A stretch of DNA of 64,000 nt from NCBI RefSeq assembly GCF_022370835.2, contig NZ_CP092365.1, forward strand, positions 1,612,001-1,676,000, given 5' to 3'. The notes under the pieces were generated by a model. It was not told where the DNA came from and made no database searches. It worked only from the letters and a program-made list of their open reading frames with translations. This stretch comes from Mycolicibacillus parakoreensis. Its GTDB lineage: Bacteria; Actinomycetota; Actinomycetes; Mycobacteriales; Mycobacteriaceae. How positions within the stretch are numbered: the first letter of the stretch is position 1; each line of letters starts with the position of its first letter. The position numbers and the translations under genes were made by a program. Shown piece after piece: positions 32,849-40,432 of this stretch.

Positions 32849-33561
32849 GCAGCCCGCACACCGACACTGAGCACGCCGATGACGGGGTGCCCCAGTCCCG
32901 ACCACCGACCGCGGCGCGGAGGTATCGACCGATATCGATGGCGCGCATCAGGGAAGTCGTCGGGTTTCCGGAGCGGTTCATCGCCGAGAAGAAGGAGACC
33001 AAACTCGGCGAGTTCTCCACACGATTCATCGCGCACAGCCCGTTCTTCTGCATGTCCACCGTCGGAGCGGACGGACAGCTCGACACCAGTCCGCGGGGTG
33101 ACCCCCCGGGGTCGGTGCGAATCCTGGACCCGTGGACGTTGGCCATACCCGACCGACCCGGAAACAAGCTCGCCGACAGCCACGAGAACATCACGAGCCA
33201 TCCCGCCGTCGGGTTGGTCTTTTTCGTCCCCGGTCTGCGGGAAGTCATCCGGGTCAACGGTGACGCGTTCGTCACCGACGATCCGGAACTGCTGGACATG
33301 CTCAGCGCCGACGGCAATCCGGCGGTGCTCGCGACGGTCGTCCGGGTCCGGGAGGTTTTCGGCCAGTGCGGTAAGGCCGTCATCAGGGCCAGGCTGTGGG
33401 AGGGCGACAGTCGCGGCCTCGCCGAGGCCGTCACCGTGGGCGGAGATTTCTACACCCTCACGATCGCCGAGAGCGCGGCGAAGATGGCCGACACGTTGGG
33501 CGAGCTCGCCGGCGTGCTGCACTCGGTCATCGATGACGAATACAAAAACGAACTGTATTGA
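32845..33561 (+). CDS. MSMEG_1061-type FMN-dependent PPOX flavoprotein
   Basis: A 238-residue pyridoxamine-5'-phosphate-oxidase-like protein. Family segments include HSPFFCMSTVGADGQLDTSP, the RGDPPGSVRILD turn, LAIPDRPGNKLADSHENI and VGLVFFVPG. The reaction is unknown; members bind FMN. The ATG at 32845 overlaps the reductase stop, giving translational coupling. A flavin link with the upstream FMN/2Fe-2S reductase is plausible, with the reductase supplying electrons, but this is inference. Confidence 0.87.
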   Translation: MSSPHTDTEHADDGVPQSRPPTAARRYRPISMARIREVVGFPERFIAEKKETKLGEFSTRFIAHSPFFCMSTVGADGQLDTSPRGDPPGSVRILDPWTLAIPDRPGNKLADSHENITSHPAVGLVFFVPGLREVIRVNGDAFVTDDPELLDMLSADGNPAVLATVVRVREVFGQCGKAVIRARLWEGDSRGLAEAVTVGGDFYTLTIAESAAKMADTLGELAGVLHSVIDDEYKNELY

Positions 33562-33604
33562 CCGGGGCGGCCGGGCACACCCCCGACGGGGACCGTCCCG
33601 ACGC

Positions 33605-33943
33605 CTAACTGCCGCGCCGGCGCGACTTGATCAACGCCAGCCGCTCCTTGAGCAGCTCGTCGAGATCCTCCAGGGAACGCCGCTCCAGCAGCATGTCCCA
33701 GTGGGTGCGCGGCGGCTTGACCTTCTTCGGCTCCGGCTGTTCGCCCTCGATCAGGGTGCCTTCCATGCCGTTGCGGCAGATCCAGGTGTGCGGGATCTCG
33801 GCGTCATCGGCGAACGGAACGTCGAATTCCTCACCGTTGTCGGTGCGATACCGGGCCACCTGGCGCGGCGCCAGGTCGTGATCCCGATCGGTTTCATAAC
33901 TTACCGCCCCCAGGCGGCTTCCTCGAAGAACACGATCAGCCAT
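33605..33943 (-). CDS. rbpA: RNA polymerase-binding protein RbpA
   Basis: A 112-residue essential actinobacterial transcription factor that binds RNA polymerase with group I/II sigma factors and stabilises the open complex. The sequence is near-identical in pattern to Rv2050: MADRVLRGSRLGAVSYETDR, the core barrel with ICRNGMEGTLIEG, the basic linker EPKKVKPPRTHWDMLLERR and the sigma-interacting C-terminal helix. GGAGGG lies nine bases before the ATG. The upstream 145 bases separate it from the small divergent Cys-motif gene. Confidence 0.96.
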   Translation of the reverse strand: MADRVLRGSRLGAVSYETDRDHDLAPRQVARYRTDNGEEFDVPFADDAEIPHTWICRNGMEGTLIEGEQPEPKKVKPPRTHWDMLLERRSLEDLDELLKERLALIKSRRRGS

Positions 33944-34088
33944 GGGTGCTCACCCTCCGCAACGTCACTCTGCACAATTTCCGTTCACGATCAATAACGC
34001 GGCGACCAGCCGGAAAGGTTCCCGGGGCCGCGACGCGACCACCCATGATACCGCGATCGCGGGTGGTGCCCGATTACACTCAACCGCC

Positions 34089-34427
34089 GTGACGCGGCGC
34101 CGCAGACCTCAGCCGTGCCGCTGGTGCGGCCGGGAAGTCGCCGACACCCCGACCGGGCGGCGGCGCCAATACTGCCGGCAGTCCTGCCGGCAGCGCGCCT
34201 ACGAACAGCGTGCCCACCTCGCCGCCGCCGCCGGGACGGGATTGCCGACGGACGCGGTGGTGCTCACCGCCGAGGAGGCCGCCGACCTGGCCGACCGCAT
34301 CTATCAGGTGCGCTGTGCCGCCGAGGACGTCGCCATCGCCCTCGACGAAGGAGCCGGGCACGACGAGCTGCGGCAACTGTGCGCGGCCATGCTGCGCACC
34401 GCCCAGGCCGCCGACGGATGGCGCTGA
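34089..34427 (+). CDS. Small zinc-finger-like protein (Rv2049c-like)
   Basis: A 112-residue protein with a likely zinc-binding head, CRWCGREV followed by QYCRQSCRQRAYEQR, and an Ala/Asp-rich helical tail. It occupies the place of Rv2049c next to rbpA. Function is unknown; the Cys pattern resembles small DNA-binding treble-clef proteins. I chose GTG 34089 because the family begins near the Cys cluster; the open frame extends 49 codons upstream toward rbpA without similarity. It is followed within 14 bases by the convergent lipoprotein gene. Confidence 0.75.
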   Translation: MTRRRRPQPCRWCGREVADTPTGRRRQYCRQSCRQRAYEQRAHLAAAAGTGLPTDAVVLTAEEAADLADRIYQVRCAAEDVAIALDEGAGHDELRQLCAAMLRTAQAADGWR

Positions 34428-34441
34428 CCGGTCTGCGCAGC

Positions 34442-35119
34442 TCAGCAGGCGAATTTCACCCCGACTCCCTCGGGCGCCGGCGCCGGCTGCAGACAGCCGA
34501 ACGGGTCGACGCCGTCCGGTGCGAGCCGCACCGCCGACTGGTGGGCGTAGTCGACGCAGAACACCCCGGCCGGTGCGGGCCGACAGCGGTAGTCCCCGAA
34601 CGCCAGCGTCTGGCCGTCCGGCAGCTCGGCGCCCTCGCCCTTGCCGAACGGACCGGGATCGCCGTGCACCGATCCGATCTGCAGACTGGCCCCGTCGTAG
34701 TCGACCCAGCCGGGTTTCCATTCGCCGTAGACCGCCTCCGGTTGCGGCGGCGGATCGGTGAGGTCGACCAGGCAGACCAGGGTGTTCTCGGCGTAGTGGG
34801 CCGCGGTCATGCACCGGGTGGTGCCGGAGGTGAAGGCGATGTCCTCGCCGAGGTCATGGGTGTCCTCGCCGCGGGTCGCGGTGTGGAAGGCGGCGGTGTC
34901 GGCGCGCCGGCCGGTCTCCACCCAGGCGATCACCGCCGCCACCGGCGCCCCCGCCGACGGCGGCTCGGCGGGATCGGCTCGCGTCCTCGACGGGACCGGC
35001 GACGATTCCGCCGCGCTCGACGAGGTCGTGGTGGCGGTCGTCTCCTCCGGCTGGCCGGTGATGGTCTGCGAACAGCCCGCCGACAGGGCGACCACCGCGA
35101 CCAGGACAACAAGACGCAT
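34442..35119 (-). CDS. Secreted lipoprotein, LppI-like
   Basis: A 225-residue predicted lipoprotein: signal peptide MRLVVLVAVVALSAGC with lipobox LSAGC, cysteine 16 being lipidated. A Thr/Ser/Pro-rich linker follows, then a domain with conserved Cys pairs (TTRCMTA, LVCLVD, YRCRPA, VFCVDY). Position between rbpA-side genes and lipT suggests it is the counterpart of Rv2046 (lppI). Function is unknown. It is divergent from lipT. Confidence 0.8.
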   Translation of the reverse strand: MRLVVLVAVVALSAGCSQTITGQPEETTATTTSSSAAESSPVPSRTRADPAEPPSAGAPVAAVIAWVETGRRADTAAFHTATRGEDTHDLGEDIAFTSGTTRCMTAAHYAENTLVCLVDLTDPPPQPEAVYGEWKPGWVDYDGASLQIGSVHGDPGPFGKGEGAELPDGQTLAFGDYRCRPAPAGVFCVDYAHQSAVRLAPDGVDPFGCLQPAPAPEGVGVKFAC

Positions 35120-35215
35120 GCGGCAAGGCTAACCGGCCGCGCCGCGATCGGCGGCAGGCACGGGACGAAACGCGGCCGGTTTCGCTACGGTCAAGGCTGG
35201 AACTAGGAGACGTGC

Positions 35216-36721
35216 ATGCATCAACGAAGGGTCCGCGCCGCCGTCGCCACGGGCATCGTCGAAGGCTTCACCCGCGACGGGGTGCATCGATGGCGGTCCA
35301 TCCCGTACGCGCAGGCGCCGGTCGGTGCGCTGCGGTTCCGCGCGCCCCGCCCGCCCGAACCCTGGTCGGGGGTGCGGCACTGTCACGGGTTCACCAACTG
35401 CGCTCCCCAGCAGCGGATCTACACCGCCCTCGGGGTGGGCCGGTTCCAGCCGATGCATGAGGACTGTCTGACCCTCAACGTGGTGGCCCCCGAAACACCG
35501 TCGGCCGACCGGCTTCCGGTGATGGTCTTCATCCACGGTGGCGGCTACATCTTGGGCAGCTCGGCCACCCCGATCTACGACGGGGCGGCGCTGGCGCGCC
35601 GCGGCTGCCTCTACGTGTCGCTGAACTACCGGTTGGGTGCACTGGGCTGTCTGGATCTGTCGTCGTTGTCGACGTCGGAGTACCCCCTGGAGAGCAACCT
35701 GTTCCTGCGGGACATCGTCGCGGCCCTGCAGTGGGTGCACGACAACATCGCGGCGTTCGGCGGTGACCCCGACAACGTCACCGTGTTCGGCGAGAGTGCC
35801 GGCGCCCACGCGGTCTCGGCGCTGCTCGCGGTGCCGGCCGCCGCCGGCCTGTTCCACCGGGCCATCGCCGAATCCCCGGCGGCGGGCATGGAACGCCCGC
35901 GCGAGATCGCCGGGCAGTTCGCCACCCGGTTCGCCGCGCTGCTCGGCGCCCGGCCCGCCGACGCCGCCGACACCGTCATGACCGCCACCCCCGCCCAACT
36001 CGTGGCCGCCCAAGACGAGCTGATCGACCAAGGCGTGCAGGAGACGCTGGGGGCCTTCCCGATCGGCCCGGTCTACGGCGACGACATCCTGCCGGAGCAC
36101 CCGGTGGAGGCGATGCGCTGCGGTGCGGCGCACCCGGTGCCGCTGATCGTGGGCACCAACGCCGAGGAAGGGCGGCTGTTCACCCGTTTCCTGCCGTTGC
36201 TGCCCACCAACGAAACCATGATCGAAGACCTGTTCACCCATGTCGAGCCGGCGACCCGGCGTCGCATCCTCGCGGCGTATCCGGACTATCCTGCCCGCGA
36301 GGCGTGTATCCGACTCGGCGGTGACTTCGCGTTCGGCGCCGCCGGATGGCAGATCGCCGAGGCGCATAGCGCCCATGCCCCCACCTACGCCTATCGCTAC
36401 GATTTCGCGCCGCGCGCGCTGCGCTGGACCGGGCTCGGCGCCACGCACGCCACCGAGCTGTTCGCGGTCTTCGACTTTTACCGCAGTGGGCTGGGGCTGG
36501 TGATGACCGCGGCCGGTGACCGCGGCCCGGCGCTGCGGGTGTCCAACGAGATCCAGAACCGGTGGCGAGCGTTCGCGCGTTCCGGGGTCCCCGGCGGGGA
36601 CTGGCCGGCCTATACCGAAACCGACCGGGCGGTACGGGTTTTCGATCGGCGTAGCCGCGTCGAGTTGGATCCGCACCGGGAACGACGGCTCGCGTGGGCT
36701 GGGTTCTCCCTCACCGGGTGA
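35216..36721 (+). CDS. lipT: Type-B carboxylesterase LipT
   Basis: A 501-residue alpha/beta-hydrolase of the carboxylesterase B family, matching Rv2045c. The oxyanion segment is FIHGGGYILGS, the catalytic Ser is in FGESAGAHAVS near residue 193, the Glu region is GTNAEEGRLF and the His is in TGLGATHATEL. It hydrolyses carboxylic esters; no signal peptide is evident. ATG 35216 has AGGAG eight bases upstream. It is followed after 19 bases by the kinase-lipocalin fusion. Confidence 0.92.
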   Translation: MHQRRVRAAVATGIVEGFTRDGVHRWRSIPYAQAPVGALRFRAPRPPEPWSGVRHCHGFTNCAPQQRIYTALGVGRFQPMHEDCLTLNVVAPETPSADRLPVMVFIHGGGYILGSSATPIYDGAALARRGCLYVSLNYRLGALGCLDLSSLSTSEYPLESNLFLRDIVAALQWVHDNIAAFGGDPDNVTVFGESAGAHAVSALLAVPAAAGLFHRAIAESPAAGMERPREIAGQFATRFAALLGARPADAADTVMTATPAQLVAAQDELIDQGVQETLGAFPIGPVYGDDILPEHPVEAMRCGAAHPVPLIVGTNAEEGRLFTRFLPLLPTNETMIEDLFTHVEPATRRRILAAYPDYPAREACIRLGGDFAFGAAGWQIAEAHSAHAPTYAYRYDFAPRALRWTGLGATHATELFAVFDFYRSGLGLVMTAAGDRGPALRVSNEIQNRWRAFARSGVPGGDWPAYTETDRAVRVFDRRSRVELDPHRERRLAWAGFSLTG

Positions 36722-36740
36722 CCCCACCGGCTATGTTGAG

Positions 36741-38768
36741 ATGATGCAGCGCAACAACATCGATGAAACGGATTCGCCGGTCATCGCCGATCCCTCCGCC
36801 CTGACCGCGCCGCGGCTGACCGAGATGCTCGGCTCACCGGCGGTGGCCGACTTCACCGCCGAACGCATCGGCACCGGTCAGATGAGCGACAGCTACCGCC
36901 TCAGCCTGCGCTATGCCGACGGGCCGACCGCCCCCGGACCGGCCTCGGTGGTGCTGAAGGTCGCCGCCAGCGATCCCACCAGCCGCCAAACGGGGCTGGC
37001 GCTGGGACTCTACGAACGGGAGGTGCGGTTCTACACCGACGTCGCCCCGCGGCTCGGCCCGGCGGTTGCCCACTGCTACGACGCCCAGATCGACTTGGAC
37101 ACCGGCACCTTCCACCTGTTGATCGGTGACGCCGCCCCGGCGACGGTCGGTGACGAAATCGCCGGTGCCAGCATCGATCAGGCCCGGCTGGCGGTCGATG
37201 CCCTGGCCCGGCTGCAGGCGCCGCTGCTCGGTGACGCCGCACTGGCCGACGCCCCGTGGCTCAACCGGGCCGCGCCGCTGAACCAGGGGCTGATCACCGG
37301 CCTGTACGCGGGGTTCACCGACCGCTACCGGGACACCCTCACCGCCGAGCAGCGCGTCGTCTGCGACCGGCTCGTCGACAGTTTCGACGGCTACCTGGCC
37401 GCCGAATCCGCCCCCGAGCGCCCCCAGGGGGTGGTGCACGGCGACTACCGCCTCGACAACCTGCTGTTCGGAACCGCCGAGGCGCCGCCGGTGACCGTGG
37501 TCGACTGGCAGACGGTCAGTTGGGGCCCGGCGCTGACCGACCTGTCCTATTTCCTCGGCGGGGCGCTCCCGGTGGAACTGCGCCGGGCCCACCACGAGGA
37601 GCTGCTGCGCGCCTACCACACCGGGTTGGGGCCGCAGCCCCCGCTGACCCTCGACGAGGTCCGCGAAGGTGTGCGCCGGCAGGCGTTTTTCGGGGTGATG
37701 ATGGCGATCGTGTCGGCGATGCTGGTGGAGCGCACCGATCGCGGCGACGCCATGTTTTTGACGCTGCTGGACCGCCACACCCACCATGTGCTCGACACCG
37801 AGGCGCTCGACGTGCTGCCGGCCCCGGCGACCGTGGCACCGCTGCAACCGGCCCCCGAGGATGAGCACGCCCACCCGCCGGGCGAGGAACCCCTGTGGAA
37901 TGAGAGCTGGTACTTCGATTTCGTCGATCCCGCCCAGCAGCTCGGCGGGTGGATCCGGCTGGGTCTGAACCCCAACGGTCCCGGTGCCTGGATCAACGCG
38001 ATGCTCTGCGGGCCGGGGCGCGAGACCATCGCGCTCAACGACTTCCAGGTGCCCCATCCGACGGACCCGACCGACGTCCACGGCGACGGCGTCCGGCTGA
38101 CCATGGAGGTGGTGGAGCCGTTGCAGACCTACCGGGTGCGGGTGGCCGGCGCCGGCGAGTCCTTCACCGACCCGGCGGGGCCGCTGCACGGTGCGACCGG
38201 CACGCCGGTCGAGGCGGAGATGGAGCTGGTGCTCACCACCGTCGGCGTGCCCTACCAGTACCGGGTGACACCGCGCTACGAGATGCCGTGCACCGTCTCG
38301 GGGCAGATACGCATCGGTGACCAGCGCTACCAGCTGCGCGACGTGGTCGGTCAACGAGACCACTCGTGGGGCGTGCGCGACTGGTGGGGCATGGACTGGG
38401 TCTGGAACGCGCTGCACCTGGAGGACGGCACCCACGTGCACGGGGTGGAGGTGCGCCTGCCACAGGCCGGCCCTCTGGGGATCGGGTACATTCAGGCGCC
38501 CGGCGAGCCGCTGACGGAGCTGCGCGGCATCGTCAACCGGGAGACCATCGCCGATGGCGGTTTGGCCGCGGCCACCGAGCTGGAACTGACCCCCGGTGAC
38601 CTCACCCTGACCGCCACCCCGGTGGCGCACGCACCGGTCACCTTGACCGCCCCCGACGGGCGGGTCAGCCACTTTCCCCGCGCCTGGGTACAGATCACCA
38701 GCGCCGACGGCCGGGGCGGCCACGGATGGATGGAGTGGAACCGCAATCAGCCGCCGGTCACGCCGTGA
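36741..38768 (+). CDS. Phosphotransferase (kinase-like) fused to lipocalin-like DUF7064/7065 region
   Basis: A 675-residue two-part protein. Residues 1 to about 365 form an aminoglycoside-phosphotransferase/EcKinase-type fold, with catalytic VVHGDYRLDNLLFG and metal-binding VVDWQTVSWGP. Residues from about 380 on resemble the lipocalin-like domains of hydroxyneurosporene- and tocopherol-cyclase-type proteins (ESWYFDFVD, then QRDHSWGVRDWWGMDW). Such fusions occur in mycobacteria and are suspected to act on sterol- or terpenoid-like lipids, but no reaction is proved. Start ATG 36741 or 36744. Its end overlaps the convergent RDD gene by 11 bases. Confidence 0.8.
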   Translation: MMQRNNIDETDSPVIADPSALTAPRLTEMLGSPAVADFTAERIGTGQMSDSYRLSLRYADGPTAPGPASVVLKVAASDPTSRQTGLALGLYEREVRFYTDVAPRLGPAVAHCYDAQIDLDTGTFHLLIGDAAPATVGDEIAGASIDQARLAVDALARLQAPLLGDAALADAPWLNRAAPLNQGLITGLYAGFTDRYRDTLTAEQRVVCDRLVDSFDGYLAAESAPERPQGVVHGDYRLDNLLFGTAEAPPVTVVDWQTVSWGPALTDLSYFLGGALPVELRRAHHEELLRAYHTGLGPQPPLTLDEVREGVRRQAFFGVMMAIVSAMLVERTDRGDAMFLTLLDRHTHHVLDTEALDVLPAPATVAPLQPAPEDEHAHPPGEEPLWNESWYFDFVDPAQQLGGWIRLGLNPNGPGAWINAMLCGPGRETIALNDFQVPHPTDPTDVHGDGVRLTMEVVEPLQTYRVRVAGAGESFTDPAGPLHGATGTPVEAEMELVLTTVGVPYQYRVTPRYEMPCTVSGQIRIGDQRYQLRDVVGQRDHSWGVRDWWGMDWVWNALHLEDGTHVHGVEVRLPQAGPLGIGYIQAPGEPLTELRGIVNRETIADGGLAAATELELTPGDLTLTATPVAHAPVTLTAPDGRVSHFPRAWVQITSADGRGGHGWMEWNRNQPPVTP

Positions 38769-39219
38769 CCACCTCGGTGCCGCCGGCGAGCTCATCGTGT
38801 TTGCCCTGCTTGGTGGAGCTACCGCTGATCGTCACACCGATCACCAGGTAGGCCAGCACCGCCAGCAGCGGGCCGACCACCGGCACCACCGGTAGCAGGG
38901 TGAACGCATTGCGGATCGCCGACTGCTTGACGTCGGCGCGCGGGGCGCCGCCCGGGCCGCGCACGCTCAGCCCCAGCAGCTTCTTGCCCGGGGTGGCGCC
39001 CTGGGCGGTCTCAAACAGCACGAAGTAGCCGAACATCAACACCCCGGAGAACAGGCCGGTCACCAGCCACGGGTAGTCGTCGCCGACGGCGAACAACGCC
39101 AACAGCACCGCCACGATGTTGACCAGGATCCCGTCGATGACCCGGGCCCAGAACCGGGACACCACCCCGCCGGGCCGCGGGTAGTGCGGGGCACCGGACT
39201 CAAATCCGCTCGCTGTCAC
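38758..39219 (-). CDS. RDD family membrane protein
   Basis: A 153-residue integral membrane protein. The family's Arg and Asp residues are seen in the first helix (VSRFWARVIDGILVNIVAVL); further helices are near residues 50-70 and 110-130. GATPGKKLLGLSV is the conserved loop. Function is unknown; some RDD proteins are Na+/H+ antiporter-like. GTG 39219 is chosen; TTG 39228 is in frame. Confidence 0.82.
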   Translation of the reverse strand: MTASGFESGAPHYPRPGGVVSRFWARVIDGILVNIVAVLLALFAVGDDYPWLVTGLFSGVLMFGYFVLFETAQGATPGKKLLGLSVRGPGGAPRADVKQSAIRNAFTLLPVVPVVGPLLAVLAYLVIGVTISGSSTKQGKHDELAGGTEVVTA

Positions 39220-39301
39220 AGACTCCAATCTACCGGTCGTCGGGTGCCGTGGTCGCGATAGAGTGCACCACCGGAGTCCCGCGAGATTGAGACGCGATGC
39301 G

Positions 39302-39679
39302 ATGTATCCGATCGTGGTGGCGGCGACCGTCGTCGCGCACTTGGCCTTTCTGGCCTACCTGGTCGTCGGCGGGTTCGTGGCGCTGCGGTTCCGCCGCAGC
39401 ATCGGGGTGCACGTGGTCACGGTGATCTGGGGGATCGCGATCACGGCCTGGCCCCTGGATTGTCCGCTGACCGGGTTGGAGCGGTGGGCCCGCGACCGGG
39501 GCGCGATGGCCCCGTTGCCCCCCGACGGATTCGTCGCCCACTACGTGACCGGTGTGCTGTACCCGGCCGGCTGGGTGAACGCGGTCCAGATCGCGGTGTT
39601 CGCCGTGGTCGCCGCCTCCTGGCTGGTCTACGGAGTGCAGGGCCGACGCCGGCTCGACCGCAAGGGCGCCCGGGGGTGA
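39302..39679 (+). CDS. DUF2784 family membrane protein
   Basis: A 125-residue protein with about four hydrophobic segments (MYPIVVAATVVAHLAFLAYL, VHVVTVIWGIAITAW, and two toward the C-terminus) and the conserved CPLTGLERW motif of DUF2784. No function is known for the family. The ATG at 39302 starts directly at the first helix. Its stop overlaps the next gene by 4 bases (GTGA). Confidence 0.82.
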   Translation: MYPIVVAATVVAHLAFLAYLVVGGFVALRFRRSIGVHVVTVIWGIAITAWPLDCPLTGLERWARDRGAMAPLPPDGFVAHYVTGVLYPAGWVNAVQIAVFAVVAASWLVYGVQGRRRLDRKGARG

Positions 39680-40386
39680 CCGGCACCTGGGTGCGCGTCG
39701 CCGACCGCATGTACCGGATGCGGCTGCGGTTCCTCGACGTGACCGTCGGCGTGGTGTGGGGCGACGACGCGGTGGTGTTGATCGACTGCGGCACAAACGT
39801 CGACGAGGCGACCCGCATCGACCGCGATGTGCAGCGACTGACCGGGCGGCCGGTCGACCACCTGGTGTTGACCCACCACCACTTCGACCACATTCTGGGG
39901 GCGCCGGTGTTCGCTGCGGCGCAGGTGTACGCCGCCCCCGCGGTGGGGACGGCGCTGACGGCGCGGGCCGCGGCGCTGTACGACGATGCGGTGGCCCACG
40001 GTGCCGACCCGGCCGCGGTCACGCGGGCGCTGGCCGCGGTCGCGCCCGTCGCGCAGCCCCGCCGGGAGGCGCTGCTCGCGCTGGGGGACCGCTGCGTCGC
40101 CGTGCGCCACCTCGGCGCCGGCCACACCGACCACGACCTGGTCGTGCTGGTCGAGCTGGCCGGCCCCGACGACCCGACTGTCGTGTTCTGCGGTGACCTG
40201 GTCGAACAGTCCGGTGACCCGGTCGTCGATGTCGACTCCGACCCGCTGGCCTGGCCGCGGACCCTCGACCGGCTGTTGGCCGCCGGCGGCCCCGACGCCC
40301 GCTACGTGCCCGGGCACGGTGCGGTCGTCGGGGCGGACTTCGTGGCCGCGCAACGCGACTGGCTGGCCGCCGGGAGGTTCCGGTGA
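39676..40386 (+). CDS. Metallo-beta-lactamase-fold hydrolase
   Basis: A 236-residue protein with the signature metal motif THHHFDHILG (HxHxDH), a second ligand His in GAGHTDHDLV, an Asp in FCGDLVEQ and the final His in YVPGHGAVV. It is an uncharacterised hydrolase, not predicted to be a true beta-lactamase. GTG 39676 overlaps the DUF2784 stop, so the two genes are coupled. It precedes pncA by 46 bases. Confidence 0.85.
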   Translation: MTGTWVRVADRMYRMRLRFLDVTVGVVWGDDAVVLIDCGTNVDEATRIDRDVQRLTGRPVDHLVLTHHHFDHILGAPVFAAAQVYAAPAVGTALTARAAALYDDAVAHGADPAAVTRALAAVAPVAQPRREALLALGDRCVAVRHLGAGHTDHDLVVLVELAGPDDPTVVFCGDLVEQSGDPVVDVDSDPLAWPRTLDRLLAAGGPDARYVPGHGAVVGADFVAAQRDWLAAGRFR

Positions 40387-40432
40387 TCGCGAGGGCTCGG
40401 GGCCACACCCCGATGGCGATACGGTGGTTGCT

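Noticed and set aside
39676-40386. Beta-lactamase gene
   Set aside because: The HxHxDH fold is shared by many hydrolases; nothing in the sequence specifically supports beta-lactam hydrolysis.
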